Shown here in pieces: positions 23,400 through 35,374 of a stretch of 64,000 bases of DNA (its first letter is position 1; each line of letters opens with the position of its first letter). Under the pieces are notes generated by a model. It did not search any database and was not told the DNA's origin. It saw only the letters and a list, made by a program, of their open reading frames with translations. Position numbers and translations under genes: made by a program. Source of the DNA: Nymphaea colorata (lineage: Eukaryota > Streptophyta > Magnoliopsida > Nymphaeales > Nymphaeaceae); assembly GCF_008831285.2 (NCBI RefSeq), contig NC_045142.1, positions 11,980,716 through 12,044,715 of the forward strand. Reading direction: 5' to 3'.

Positions 23400-25700
23400 G
23401 GACGCAATTTTTCCTTATAACAACGACTAGAATGCATTGGTGTGGCGGCATTGAAAGATTTTAGCCGCTTGAGGATCACTCGAACTCGTGAGGTGACTGT
23501 CGGGAGAACTGCAGCAGCTAAGACTTTGAAATTGGGCTGAGCAAGGCCTAATCGAGCCTACATTGTTGTATATTTTATGTTGGAGCACGTATAATTATTA
23601 TTTGAGCATTCTATAATTAAGAATTGATGATTTAGAATGCATATTAGCGATGCTGCTATTTAGGGAAGAGTTTATGACTATGTTGTGTAAGACAAGGGCC
23701 CACATGTATGTTTATCTTTGTAGCATTATAAGTTGATTTTTGAAGCAATTGAGAAACATGGTAGAAATTATTGTGCTGTGGAGAAGATTTAGAACCGTGT
23801 TAGCGAACTCATGAAGTATGTTTTTGTTAAGGGCAAGCATGTTGTTTGTTGGGGAATAGTAGGTATGTTAGGATGACGCCTCAAGGAAGGAAGCAAGAGA
23901 GAAACAGATTAGTGACTGGTTCAAATCAATAATGCGGAGCTTGAGTCTTTTGATGTCAACCTCAATGTTTTGGGTAGAGGCCCATTAGAGGGTTTTGTGA
24001 GTCGGTACTACTCGTCGACACCTTCTTGAAGTGATGACATGCCTTAATGATTATATTTTACACTTGTATAGATTGTAAAGCGAAACTAATATAAATCTTA
24101 TCACTTGCTTATGTTTGCAGGCACATCGGGCACGTCCCGTAGACCTTGAGCGACCAGATTTGAAGCTCGAGGCATTTTGAGTGTTTTGTGGACGCGCGAT
24201 AGGTATGGCGGCATTCCAGACAAATCTCTGCCTGGGGCCAACTTGTGAATGTGTGTTTTCAAGATCATGGGATCCTACGATTGTGATGTGATTGAACGAT
24301 TGTGTTGTGAGTGAATGTATGTATGCATGCAAATGATTTGCTATGTGATAAGTTTTGTTTTGAAAAGTTATTAGAAGCTTGTTTTGAAAACTGTTACGCA
24401 TTTACATGTGCATGCTAGAATTGATAACTGCTTAGGACAAATGAAGTGGGGTATCGAGTTGAGTATCTCCTCGACCCCGCTTGTGCATTAGAAAACATCC
24501 TATAATGATAATTATATAGGACAACTACGAGTCAATCGCGGATCGAGACTACTCTCCGGGATTTGGCTAAGTTTTGAAAGATGTGATCGATGTATTAGAT
24601 AAATGTGAATTTTGATGAATGTGAATGTTATGAATTATTAGATATGCATTGCCGTAGGCAATAATGCAATTGAATGAGCTTGAAGGGTAGTTGTACATGT
24701 ATTGTTATGACGGCTAGCTAAGAATGTTAATGATATGTGTAGCCCTCGTGTGGAGGCAATTGGAGATGTGAGTGTACTCGTGAAGTGAACCAATCTCATG
24801 AGCTAGTCAGTCATTTTGTTAATATGCAATTATAATTATAAGAATGAAACAATAAGTTATGAAAGGCTAGTGGGTTGTGGCATTGTGTTTGGGAGTTGTC
24901 CCGCCTTCGCGGCTGGTCTCGCCTGTTCTGAGTGCAGGCGATGCAAAGCCCCAAGGTATTGTTGTGTGATGTACTTGGAGCGTTGGGCTCCCGCCTTTCC
25001 AAACTGGGTGTCTTAGGGAAGGCTGAGTATCTGTCTTTCGAATTCACACATCCATAAACGAGTGTTCTACTGCTGCAACGAGAATGAATCCATATTGTTT
25101 CGGACCACCACGGGAATTCTCCCGGATGTAGGCCGCCCGCGGTGTGCACGTGCTTGTGTTTGCACTCATAGAAACTATCAATTCACTGAAGCTAATGAAA
25201 ATGAAAAGAATATGAATAAAATGTATGTGAATAATGTGCATGTGAATGAAATGAATGGGAATGATATGTTTATGCATACCATGCATGTGAATTGAAATTG
25301 TGTTATCGTGACCATTGAGTGGCCTTTACGTGTCGTGGTATATGTGAGAGGCCTTCTTGTCAAGTTATGTCACTATGCCCTCACGACATGATGATGATTT
25401 GTTTTTATAATTGTGATTATCTCATATTTGAGCTCATACCTAAAGGGTTTGGAGATTTACCTGTCATACTGTGAAGGTTAAGCCTTCAATTCTTTCTCTT
25501 TTTCAAGTTTTGGTAGACCCAGGGCAACAGGTTGATCTGATGACTCTACTCACATTCTACTGAGAAGGTTTTGGGTCTTTTATAGTGTCGACGCGTCGTG
25601 CTTTGGTTATATTGATGTCTTGTTTTTGTTAGGCATCAATTATATAGTTTGAAGCATTTTTGTCTTGAAATTGTTATATAAATGAAAATTTGCCTCATTG
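23400..25700. repeat. Retroelement-like non-coding stretch, class unresolved
   Basis: Moderate-GC text, unlike its surroundings, with phrases such as TATCGAGTTGAGTATCTCCTCG, GTTGTCCCGCCTTCGCGG and ACCAGGGCAACAGGTTGATCTG-like text. I associate these with LTRs of large plant retrotransposons. No coding domain, primer site or paired LTR can be seen. It may be a solo or truncated LTR. An ATG/AAT-rich low-complexity piece lies at 25180-25290. Confidence 0.3.
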
Positions 25701-26796
25701 TTTCAAATGTCATAGCTCCCTCTTTTTTAAATTATTATGTAGTCACACCTCAATGCATTATGTTAGAAAAAAAAAAATTTCTGAACATCAAAATGTTGAA
25801 GTGTGACAATATATATGTATATATGTATACAAATTATTTGTTACATAGTTATTTAACTGTTTAGTGGTCTTATTTATCTATATTTACATATAAAATTTGT
25901 GTATTAAAGATAGTTTAGTTATGTGCACATTTAAAATGGTCAGTTTTGACCTGGTTTTATTGACCGAACCAGATGTGTAGTGTCGAAAAAACACTAGGAC
26001 CAACACCAACACCGAGACAAGTGCAGCAACCATTTAGAAGCACCCATGTGACATAACTGTGAAACTTCACCTAATTCATAGACTAGACATGCAACGCGAT
26101 GGAGTTCTGTCCACAACGGTGACTTCTGCTAAGAAAATGGGGATTCTTGACTAACCTTCAGAGATGGTCATCTACTTTGTGAGATGGATTCCATGTCTAG
26201 TGCAAGTCATGCAGAAAAAGAAACATTACGTGCAACATGGAAACTTGCTAACTTTTTTGTCTATGTAGTGGCCTTCTAAACTTGATAGGTTCAGACAAAT
26301 ATTAGCAAAAGCAATACCACAGGATGGTACTGTCTAATCCATCGTCCATGCACCACTATATGGAAAAACTCTATCTGCACACATTATATTCAGATCTCTC
26401 CGTGTGAAACAAAATTCATAAATCCAGGCACTTCACATTTCCAACCAGGAAAAAAAATACTCAAGGTTTTGAGATTAGATAGATGATCATGTGCCATGAT
26501 TACAAAGAAGAAAAAAACCTGCTACTTTCTGACCATGTGGTAATGAAACAGCAAACCAGCTAAATGTACAATCAAGAGAAAAAGTAGGAAAACCAAAGAA
26601 ACCCGAGGGAAAAGAAAAAGAAACTCTACTATAATATTTCGCATTTGTGGAGGCAACTCTACAAACAAAATCAGCAGCCTCCTCCAACTCCAATGCCACA
26701 AAATTGCCTCAATGCATTTAGGAAAGGCTAATATAGTGCTACAACAAGCCGACTCATTACATCAAGATAAAAACTTGCTTCGTGGTGATATAATAT
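25701..26796. other. 3' flank of the glucanase gene
   Basis: Non-coding. On the minus strand it lies directly downstream of the glucanase stop and probably contains its 3' UTR. I see no certain polyadenylation site. Confidence 0.4.
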
Positions 26797-29700
26797 CTAG
26801 ATTATCTCATAAAATGACAAAAAGTAAGATAAGCTGCATGCAGTCAAGAAGCTCAACCATATATCTTTCACCCCTTTCAAGGTTTCAGCAATAGACTCAG
26901 TTAGACCCACTGTAAACCTGCAATCATTAAGTGAAGGATTGACGACAGTGATCATACCAGAGCCCCCAAAGTAACAGCTCTCTGCCACCTGATTGTGCAT
27001 CTGATAGTAGCTGTTGAAGGCGTATGAAGCATTATAAGGCCAACCAATCTCAGAACAAGAGCCTCCAGGGAACAAGGCAGTGCAATCAGCAACAGAGCAA
27101 GCAAACTGAACATTGGTTGATACATTAGATAGTTCCTTGTTATCATTTACAACACACCATCTTGCAGGAAGATACTGGACATTCTGAGCATTCACAAGTT
27201 CGTTTGAACCATGTCCTATGTTGGCCTGATATTTTGCCTGACCATCAAATGTGAATATTCCCCAATGTCTCTCAAAGTTGCCAGTAGCAATGCGTCTTTG
27301 ATCTTCATCCAACAAGCTAAAGATATAAACCTCCAGAGGAGATTTATGTGGACGAAGCGGAGTGCCACTCATACTTGACAAGTGATCAATCAATCCATTT
27401 ATAAAGGTACTTGCATTTGAAGGAGAAGCATTGTGAATAGCTCCTTCAGTCGGCCAGCCTACCTGTCCAACTATAATGTCCATATTATCAAATCCTAGCC
27501 CAGACAAGGCTGCTATCAGAGTATCCAAGCTAGCATCAAATGCGTTTTTGTACGCATTATGACCATCCTTGAGAGAATGTGCTGTTGGCTGAAAGAGCGC
27601 AAAATCAGAAGAATAGCTTTTGTTCTTGTAAAGGTTCATGAAAGGGTTGACATTCAGAACAAAGGGGAAGTTATTCTTTGCAAGGAACGTGAGAACCTGA
27701 AGCATGGTCCGGTTCAGATCATGTCGGAACTGACCTTTTGATGGAAGACCTGATGAAGATACTAAGACATCAAAACTGGAGGGGACCACAACCTTCACAT
27801 TGCTACCTAGATTTGCTTTAACCAATGCTCCATGGATATTGATCAATGCGCCAAACACAAAGGGCTGAAATTGATCTCCATAGCTCTGGAGAAATGGCTC
27901 GTTTCCAACTGCAATATACCTGCATCATCAACAAATGCCAACTTCTTCACTTTAACATAATTTTTCTGATGAATGGCTCCTCAGCATTTATTACTCTATA
28001 TTAGTATCAGAAGGAACCTTTTGCTCCATCATGCAGTATAAAAAAGGATTATCAGAAATTTTGCACCACAAGTTTGAGAATTTCTTCAATCTAATTCTTA
28101 GTCCTCTAAACTTTATGCTGTTTAGAATTATGAAGTGGCGAAAGGTCACTATTCTTGGAGCATCAGGGATTCAGAAAGCAGCAGCACATGTCCTGTTGAA
28201 TCTTAATGAATTCAACATGATCATCCGTCCAACAAGGCCAATCAAAGGACACAACATAACGTTTGCAATATGAACAAAAGCAAGACAATCATGTGCTTAT
28301 GCTTTACCATCATTAGCAACAACCACAATTGTTGTTTAAGTCACTCTCTAAACTTGGTATTTTTTTCTCTTTATCAAGAGAAGATGACCAAGGTTGAATG
28401 CTATCAATAATGAGATAAGGTTCACTGAAACTGCTAAATTTGACAGCCCTGATGATTTAAGGCTAATTATCAAGATTATGAATATTTAAGTAAAAGATTA
28501 TCAATCCTTGATGTAAAGTGATTGAAACAATTCATTTTTTTGTTAGAAGGGCTGTGAAAGGTGAATGAAAATAAAGGCCTGAATCACTTAAAATCAAATT
28601 GTTGATATGTTGATGAACTATCATGAAAGCAAGGAATCAGGTGAATCAGGCTGCCCATGATAATCAATAATATATAGGCTAAGGAATAGCTGGAAATTTT
28701 ACAGTAAACTTTATACTATTCTTGGGGAAAACGACAACCATATCTTTTCACAGAATGCCTGCATTGTGACAAGCAATGCCAAGCTTATTTGCAATTGTTT
28801 AAATTACACAAGATTGAAAGCAAGGTTATCTTTTATGGGAGCACTTTTGGTCAAACATTTGACACTCCTCTCGACTATCGTAACTAATTTGGCTGGTTTA
28901 TGCTAGCTTACTTAAGTTAGCATAGCTCTTTGTCTGTACTACACATGGTTATCTTTCATGGAAGAACTTTTGGTCAAACCCTTGATAGTCCTCGGTAACT
29001 AATGTGGATGCTTTACACTAACATACTAAAATTAGCTTAACTTAGCATGGCTCTTTTCCAACACTAAAGTGTTTTATTCAAGTTCTAAATAATGTATTCG
29101 ACTTCATGGTGGTACAGATTGAAATCTTATTCAAGCAAGTTAATTTTCATTAAAAAAAAGTGAAGCCCACAAAACTTCAATTGTTATTCCTTTTCCTACA
29201 TGTCTCCAGCACCATAATTTTTCTTACTTTAAAACAAGGACATTTCTTGCAACTTCTTGAATAGGTAACACAATTCTGTGAAGCTAGAATAAAAAAAACC
29301 TCCTCCAAGTAGAGTATTTGAGGTTGGCTGATACTCAGAGCCGATAAAAGAATACTCAATCATATGGCAGTCCAGAATCATCAAAGGTAGGAGATTGAGA
29401 AAAACAGAGTAAGGTTATATACGATGGATCATGGGCCAAGAAATGCAGCTACTGGGCCTAAAAATCAACCAAAAAGATAAATTAAAGGATGAACAAAGTC
29501 ATAAAGACCTTGACAAAAAAATGTAAGGTCATGATGGAAAAGGCATGAATTAATAAAGTCAGATGTTCTATTTCATGGTAAATGTGTTGTAATGGACAAA
29601 GGAAGCAATCACTAAAAGGTAAATTAGTTCCCTTTAAAACGTTAGAAAACCATCTAAGTCTTTTCCTGAGTTTCGGAAAAGTTCCTAGGCACCATCTCTA

Positions 29701-32344
29701 AACCTCATCGGGGGGTGCTAGGTTCCTAGACAGGCTCCTAGGTTTGGGGCACCTTCCTTTTGCTGACCTTCTATTTATCAATTTTTTTTTTAAAAAAAAA
29801 TAGGTGATACCTCCCAGATTATACGATGAGATTTACCACTGAATTCTTGATCACCTTCAACTTCAATAAGGTCTTTCAGTTGTTTTCAGTTTAGAGCATT
29901 TTCAATTTCTTTTAGTGCATAGGGCACTCTTGTAGTTTCTGAATCCATAAAGTTCTAGTACCCTTTTTGGGCCTGACTAGCACTTTTAGGGGTCTGATTC
30001 CTGGGCATCAGATTAGCACTTCTTGCTGAGAACAAAAATTAGGACTTCTCCAACTTAGCTGAGGATTTTCTAACCAAGTAAAGATGATACAATCAGTTGT
30101 CTTTGGATGGCTACATTTAGTCATTTGACAAGCACCAACATGAGACAGTAGGCTATTCAAAACAACCTCCACATCACCAAAGACACAGAAGCAAGACATT
30201 CAACTATCAAATGGAAACTTTTCCTGCAAAGGTGGATCACATGCTCAAACAAAAGAAACAATGCCTGAATTTCCTCATTTTGAAATGTCATATGGAACAT
30301 ATGCAAGGTGGTAAACTAAAAATTAGAAAAAATTGGAAGATCTGGTCATTAACTGAGCACAACAACACAATATACCCATAGAAGTAGGCCGAACAATGGC
30401 CATCTGTCAGCAGACACATTATATTGAAAATGGCTGCAAATAGGTAGCCAAAAGCACTCCTAGAACCTCTATAGGTGGTCATTTGACTAGGCTGTAGTAT
30501 CTAGGTACTAAGATAAAAAAAGGTCACAAAAAGTTTTTCCCTCTATTTTTCTTCTTCTTCTTTATCTTAGCCCTTTTCCTTCTTTTTCTTTGTTTCTCCT
30601 TCTTTGTCAACATTTATTTCTTCGTTTCTTCTTCTTTGTCTTCATTTACTTCTGCTTTCTCCCCTTTCCTTCTTTCATTTACCATTCATGGCCTGCCTAG
30701 GCCACACAAGAATTTTTCACAGGAAATGGAATGGTAAATTAACCTAATGGTAGAGGACAGGTCGCCTCTTGACAATATCTCCTTGATACAAATAAATACA
30801 TAGACCGAAAAACAAGATCAACCAAATAGTGCTAAGAGCTCCAAATCGCCTTACTTTAGCCTACGTATGTTTCTAACAAGATGCTGACACTCATACAGGT
30901 AGGCATATTAATTGTCAACAATCACTTGACCATGAAATTTTGTATCAGCTTTCTCGTATGATCATGTTCCAAAACAACAACGTCCACACAAAGACATTCT
31001 CTATTCCAAATATGACTGACATAACATGCAGCCATGATAACTTAATCCTCTTCCAAACAGGTTTAAGGATAGTTGGAAAAATAACTAATGATCCTGCAGG
31101 AGCTTCCTTTTAACATCCCTTTCCTTGAGCGAAGGCATTAAAAATAAAAACAGAATAGAAAGGATTCACCATTTTGACAACCCAGAATTTCTAGCCGACT
31201 GATAATTAAGGATCACAGACAGTGGCAGCTTAGGCATGCCCATAATATAAGGTAAATTCTTCATTTTACATTATTAGACAAGTAATCATTCAGGGGAATA
31301 ACTCTTCGCATGTCTTAAAAAACCTACTAAAACACATGCCGTCTCAATAAGAAAACTTCCTCTTCCTAGTCAACCTCCACAAATGCTGGAATAGGTCCCA
31401 AATGCAGAGATTTGAGAACTTTGTCAAAATCTCTACGGGCACAAAGGAATGTAGTATCTCATGAAGAAAGCTAGCATGTTCGATGCAGATAAGCAGAATA
31501 CTAAAAAAATGAATCAAGTAATATGAAAATGGAAATATCAAAAAAGAATTTATTGCAATTACTCAAAAGTTGCAAATGCATAAGCAAGAGTAGACTTCAG
31601 GCTTTTGAATCATGCATGCAACATTTTGCTATCAAACCACATGACAAATATACAGAAGCGTGCCTTTCTCCTAATATCCCTTTGCATTCATAAATCCGTC
31701 GGGGTAGGACACAAGCTATTTATATTTTACCTTTCAAAAGATCATAATAGATACAGCATCTATAATGCAACGACAAATAAAAAATAAACAAGCATGAGAT
31801 GCACCGCCAAAAGGAGGGAAAAGAAGAAATATGATGTTAGAACGTATGCCAAGCCTGAGAGGGAAAGAGAGAGAAACAAGGCCTGGATACAACCCATAAT
31901 GATGCACGCAAAAACAGTACGAGATATTATGCAATACCAATGCCAAACTCCCTAAACCAGCAGAGTGAAAGAGAGCGAAACTCACTCAATGAAGACTCCT
32001 CCTGGCTTGGAGGAGTATCTGGTGACATTATCATGGACCCAACTCTCAGCAGCAGACTTTGAGAAGCTCAAGGGCTTCAGCATGGAGTTCGGAATCCCCA
32101 CCATCACCTTCAGCCCGTTGCCACTAAGGGCCTCCATCACCTCCGCCTCCGCCTCAAACACCCTTACCCTGCTGATGTTGTTCGCCTTCAGCATGCCCAC
32201 CACCAGGGACGACGGCAAAGGGTCAGAGGATTCCCTCCCCCAGTTAACGCCTATGCCACCAACTCTGCAGACCCACCAACATGAGGGTGGTGCCCATGAC
32301 AATGCTACCACCAACAGAAACTGCAGCAGAACCATCATCCCCAT
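26797..32344 (-). CDS. X8-domain glucan endo-1,3-beta-glucosidase (GH17), GPI-anchored type
   Basis: Two exons, 32344-31986 and 27919-26797, joined across a 4,066-bp intron. The donor reads GA/GTGAGT and the acceptor GATGCAG/G; the split codon gives IEYIAVGNEP. The product has 493 residues. A hydrophobic signal peptide (about 1-30) precedes a GH17 barrel that begins GIGVNWG (about 30-355). The acid/base Glu is E127 in VGNEP. At the expected nucleophile the motif reads VGQVGWPTEG, so residue 272 is Gln (CAG at 27465-27463) where family members carry Glu. A GNFERHWG stretch follows. An X8/CBM43 beta-1,3-glucan-binding domain (about 374-455, WCVVN to NDCRF, with the usual Cys set) and a hydrophobic tail (about 473-490) suggest a GPI-anchored wall or plasma-membrane protein. 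Relatives act on callose or, like atypical members such as ZERZAUST, in wall organisation without clear callose hydrolysis. With Q272, loss of hydrolysis is likely but inferred. The ATG at 32344 is the first of three nearby Met codons. Confidence 0.88.
28824..29070. repeat. Diverged tandem repeat inside the glucanase intron
   Basis: GGTTATCTTTTATGGGAGCAC at 28824 recurs as GGTTATCTTTCATGGAAGAAC at 28947, a period of 123 bp. Both copies continue through TTTTGGTCAAAC, GGTAACTAAT-like text and TTAGCATGGCTCTTT. The copies are clearly diverged, so the duplication is old. Confidence 0.7.
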
Positions 32345-32848
32345 ATGTGTATTAATGTATAATCAGATCCTCCTCCAGAAGCAGAGAGGAAACAGTAGCG
32401 CCAGCAACCAGGAACAATGGTTTTCTTTTCCAGTGTAGAAGATGCTGGTCATAATTTGTCAAACATGGCATGCCAACTTTCCCTCACGGGAGAGAAAGAG
32501 CACGAGCGCGAGAGGGAGGGAGTTTTAAGAAGGGTTTTACCATGTACCCTCGTGCTTATGGTATTTTCAGAAGCTAATTAGTAACGTAGCACAGGTTGAT
32601 GTCCTCGTTAAGTGACGACATACTGTGCCAGGCAATAAAGATTGCTTTGAGAAACCGTATTTCGTAGATGGTTTTAAGTTTGGTTTATAAGTTCGTCGAA
32701 AAAAACAATTAGATTTACGCAAAGTGCTAGGGTCCATTCACCATACTACGAGAGAAATGGTACTTCGTGCACTGTGTGACTATACAGGGAACCATACAAT
32801 AGTGGTGGCGCAAGCGTGAGTTAAGAATTAGCACTGAAAATCTACTTA
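32345..32848. other. Upstream region of the glucanase gene
   Basis: The promoter of the minus-strand glucanase should lie here. I see no convincing TATA box at a usual distance. A pyrimidine-rich leader on the minus strand (about 32480-32525) is visible. Confidence 0.4.

Positions 32849-32930
<82 letters not shown>
32849..32930. repeat. Compound (CT)n(TA)n microsatellite
   Basis: About 58 bases of CT repeats with one TTT interruption, followed by about 24 bases of TA repeats. Confidence 0.95.
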
Positions 32931-32937
<7 letters not shown>

Positions 32938-34139
32938 TCTGAAAGGTAATAATTATCTTATATAGTAATGACTAACTTAGTTATCTTTACTTTCTTGGAA
33001 AATGGATATTTTGAGTTCTTGATGAAATGATCTCTCTCTCTCACTTATTACCCTTGCTATTGCTAAGCATTGTATTGTGTCTATCTTCCTTCATGCTATT
33101 GCAGTTTTTCGGATTCCTGCAGTTATTTTGAGAATGTTTGATAATTCATCCATAGTTTTCTTTAGAATGGTGATCAGCCCTCGGATTGCTTTGCACACTA
33201 TGACATGGTTATACCGGATTCTCTTGAGGGTGATGAGGTTACAAACCTTAGTTGAGCGTGTGAGTTTTTGTTGTGTTCTTAATGGTGGCGTTCGGCAATT
33301 GAGCATTTCTCCCTCTTCATTTTCATATGTTTCGAATATGACATGTCATCCCCTAGTGACTGACATTTTTCTCTCTCTCGCACCTCTCCCTCCCACTTTT
33401 GGTGTGGCCTTCTTGCTGTCATTCTCTTTTTCCTCTGCCTTGCTAACCTCCCGTCACTCGCCCCCCATCTTGGCCTCTTTTGTCTTTCCATAATTTCACT
33501 TTTTTTTCTTCCTACCTAGTCTCCTTTGGTTCTTTCAGTGCGTAGCTCCCACTTCAGTCCCTTTGGTCTCTTGGTCTCTCTCCTCATGCCATTACTTTTG
33601 TCTGTCTTTTTCTTGCTTTCGGGTTTACATTTTTACTTCGTGCCCTTTTTTTTATAGTGTTCTTGGCTCTGCATGACCTTCCATTGCTCGTAACCTTTCG
33701 GACCCGCCCTCTATTTGCCTTTTTTTCTTTTACTGTCCTTCCCCCTACCTATCTTTTTTTGGGGGTTCAAATACGAAGACTATGACTTATATCCTCTTGG
33801 TGATGCATTTGGGATAAAAGCAACAATAGGGTCTTCAGGGACACCTCTTCCTTGTCAAATTGTGTGACACGCGTTGTGTAGGGTGATATCCTCTTTGTTA
33901 TTTGGCTAAGGCACCATCTTTTTGTTTGTTATTGTGTGACTCTGATACTCCATCTATTCACTCCCTTTTACTCTGCTTTATTGTATTATTGTCTTGTATA
34001 TATATTTTTTTTTTTTTGCTTTTTGCTGCTTGTTTTTGTATCTAAAGGATTTGTTGTCCCAAATTTTATTATGCATTCTTATTTTATCAGCTCTCTTTTT
34101 TTTTCTCTCTCTCTCTCTCTTTCTCTCTTGCCAAGCTGA
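32931..34139. other. Pyrimidine-rich intergenic DNA
   Basis: T/C-rich text that stays open in several frames without domain content. It may be the 5' part of the LINE remnant that follows, but no endonuclease motif can be read. CT microsatellite pieces lie at 33030-33042 and about 34097-34128. Confidence 0.4.
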
Positions 34140-34800
34140 TGAGTTCTCTTAGCTGCCGAAGGGTTGTTGGCCAAGGCTGCCCCTCTTCTCACTTCTGTTC
34201 AACCTCCTCATGAAAGATTTCTCGACCTTCTTTCACCATGTCGTCCAGTCCAACTTCCTTGATGACTTGCCTTTGTCTTGGCTACCCTTATGTGTCAGTG
34301 CTTTATTTGCAGGCATTTCCTGGTCTTTGCCCATGACTCGTGCCAACATATCACTAGGATTTGGCTTTTACATAGACTTTTCGAGTGTTGTTGTTGTTTT
34401 CTTCGGGCAACTGCTCTACCTTTTGAATATCTTGGTCTCACAATCTATCCTAGCCCACCCTTCACCTCCTTGTGGTTTCACCTTATCCAACGGCTACTCT
34501 CACGAGTATATGGGTTGCAGCGTAAACTGCATTCTGTAGTCCATTGGTAGGATCACATTTCTTGTGCCTTGTTGACATCCATTCCTCTTCATAACCTCTC
34601 GTTCTTCCGGCCTCCAGCTTCCTCAATTGACTGGATCCGTTTAGTAGTCCTTTGGAGTGTGCACAAACCATCCAATCAATTAGCATGTGGGGACATTCCA
34701 TGCTTTAGATATTGGGGATACTGGGGTTATGACCTTTGGTGCTTAAGCAATGCCTTGCTTTATTTTTATGGTGGTGGCTCATCACAACTGACCAACCCAA
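34140..34800 (+). mobile_element. LINE reverse transcriptase remnant
   Basis: Across frameshifts the plus strand reads a GQGCPSS...LLFNLLMKDF segment (about 34160-34220; L1-type elements have RQGCPLSP-L-FNL). Next comes FLVFAHDSC (about 34318-34345), where F-A-D-D is expected, then LFECCCC and YLGLTI (about 34425-34445). A thumb-like stretch ends with TSIPLHNLSFFRPP (about 34572-34615). Order and spacing fit palm motifs and thumb of a plant L1-clade reverse transcriptase. The second Asp of the catalytic pair is His and the frame is broken, so it is dead. Confidence 0.6.
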
Positions 34801-35340
34801 TTTTTGCCTCCCTACGCTTGCAATATAGCATTGACCAACTCCATACATTGACCCAGCTTCACCCAGGCCCTTCAAACTCGCACCTTTGTAAGACTATCAC
34901 CTCTGATCTCCCACATTTCCTTCACTTCACCACTTCCCAGCTATTGGTCCCTCACCGAATATGTTGACTACTGATACGTTTACCTGCACCTCCTTCTACA
35001 ATGTGTCATAGCTAAGTTGTTGTTGCAAGAGTTTGAAATGCTCATCAAAGAAGATAAAAGAGTTTCTTTTAAGGAAACTCATTCATTTCCCTCTTTTTTG
35101 TTTTCTTTTTCTCTCTCTCTCTCACTTTTCTTCTTTAAAGGGTATTTCATACTCTTGAAAAAACAACCTGGTTTTTAAATTTGTATTTGCATTTTTACTA
35201 TTTGTTCTCTTTGAAATTGACAACATAAATGATTCCCATCAAAATTTAGTACATGACGGTCAAGTACTTAAGTATATGAGGTTCGGGAGCTACTTGTTCT
35301 TATGTGTGTGTGCATGTATCTATGCATAAGACTGCATATG
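34801..35340. other. Intergenic DNA, nothing recognised
   Basis: T-rich sequence after the LINE remnant, with no element end or poly-A tail that I could assign. Confidence 0.35.
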
Positions 35341-35374
35341 TGTGTGTATATATTAATATATATATATATATATA
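35341..35374. repeat. (TG)/(TA) microsatellite
   Basis: A short TG run grading into TA repeats, ending before GCCCTAAAAT. Confidence 0.8.
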
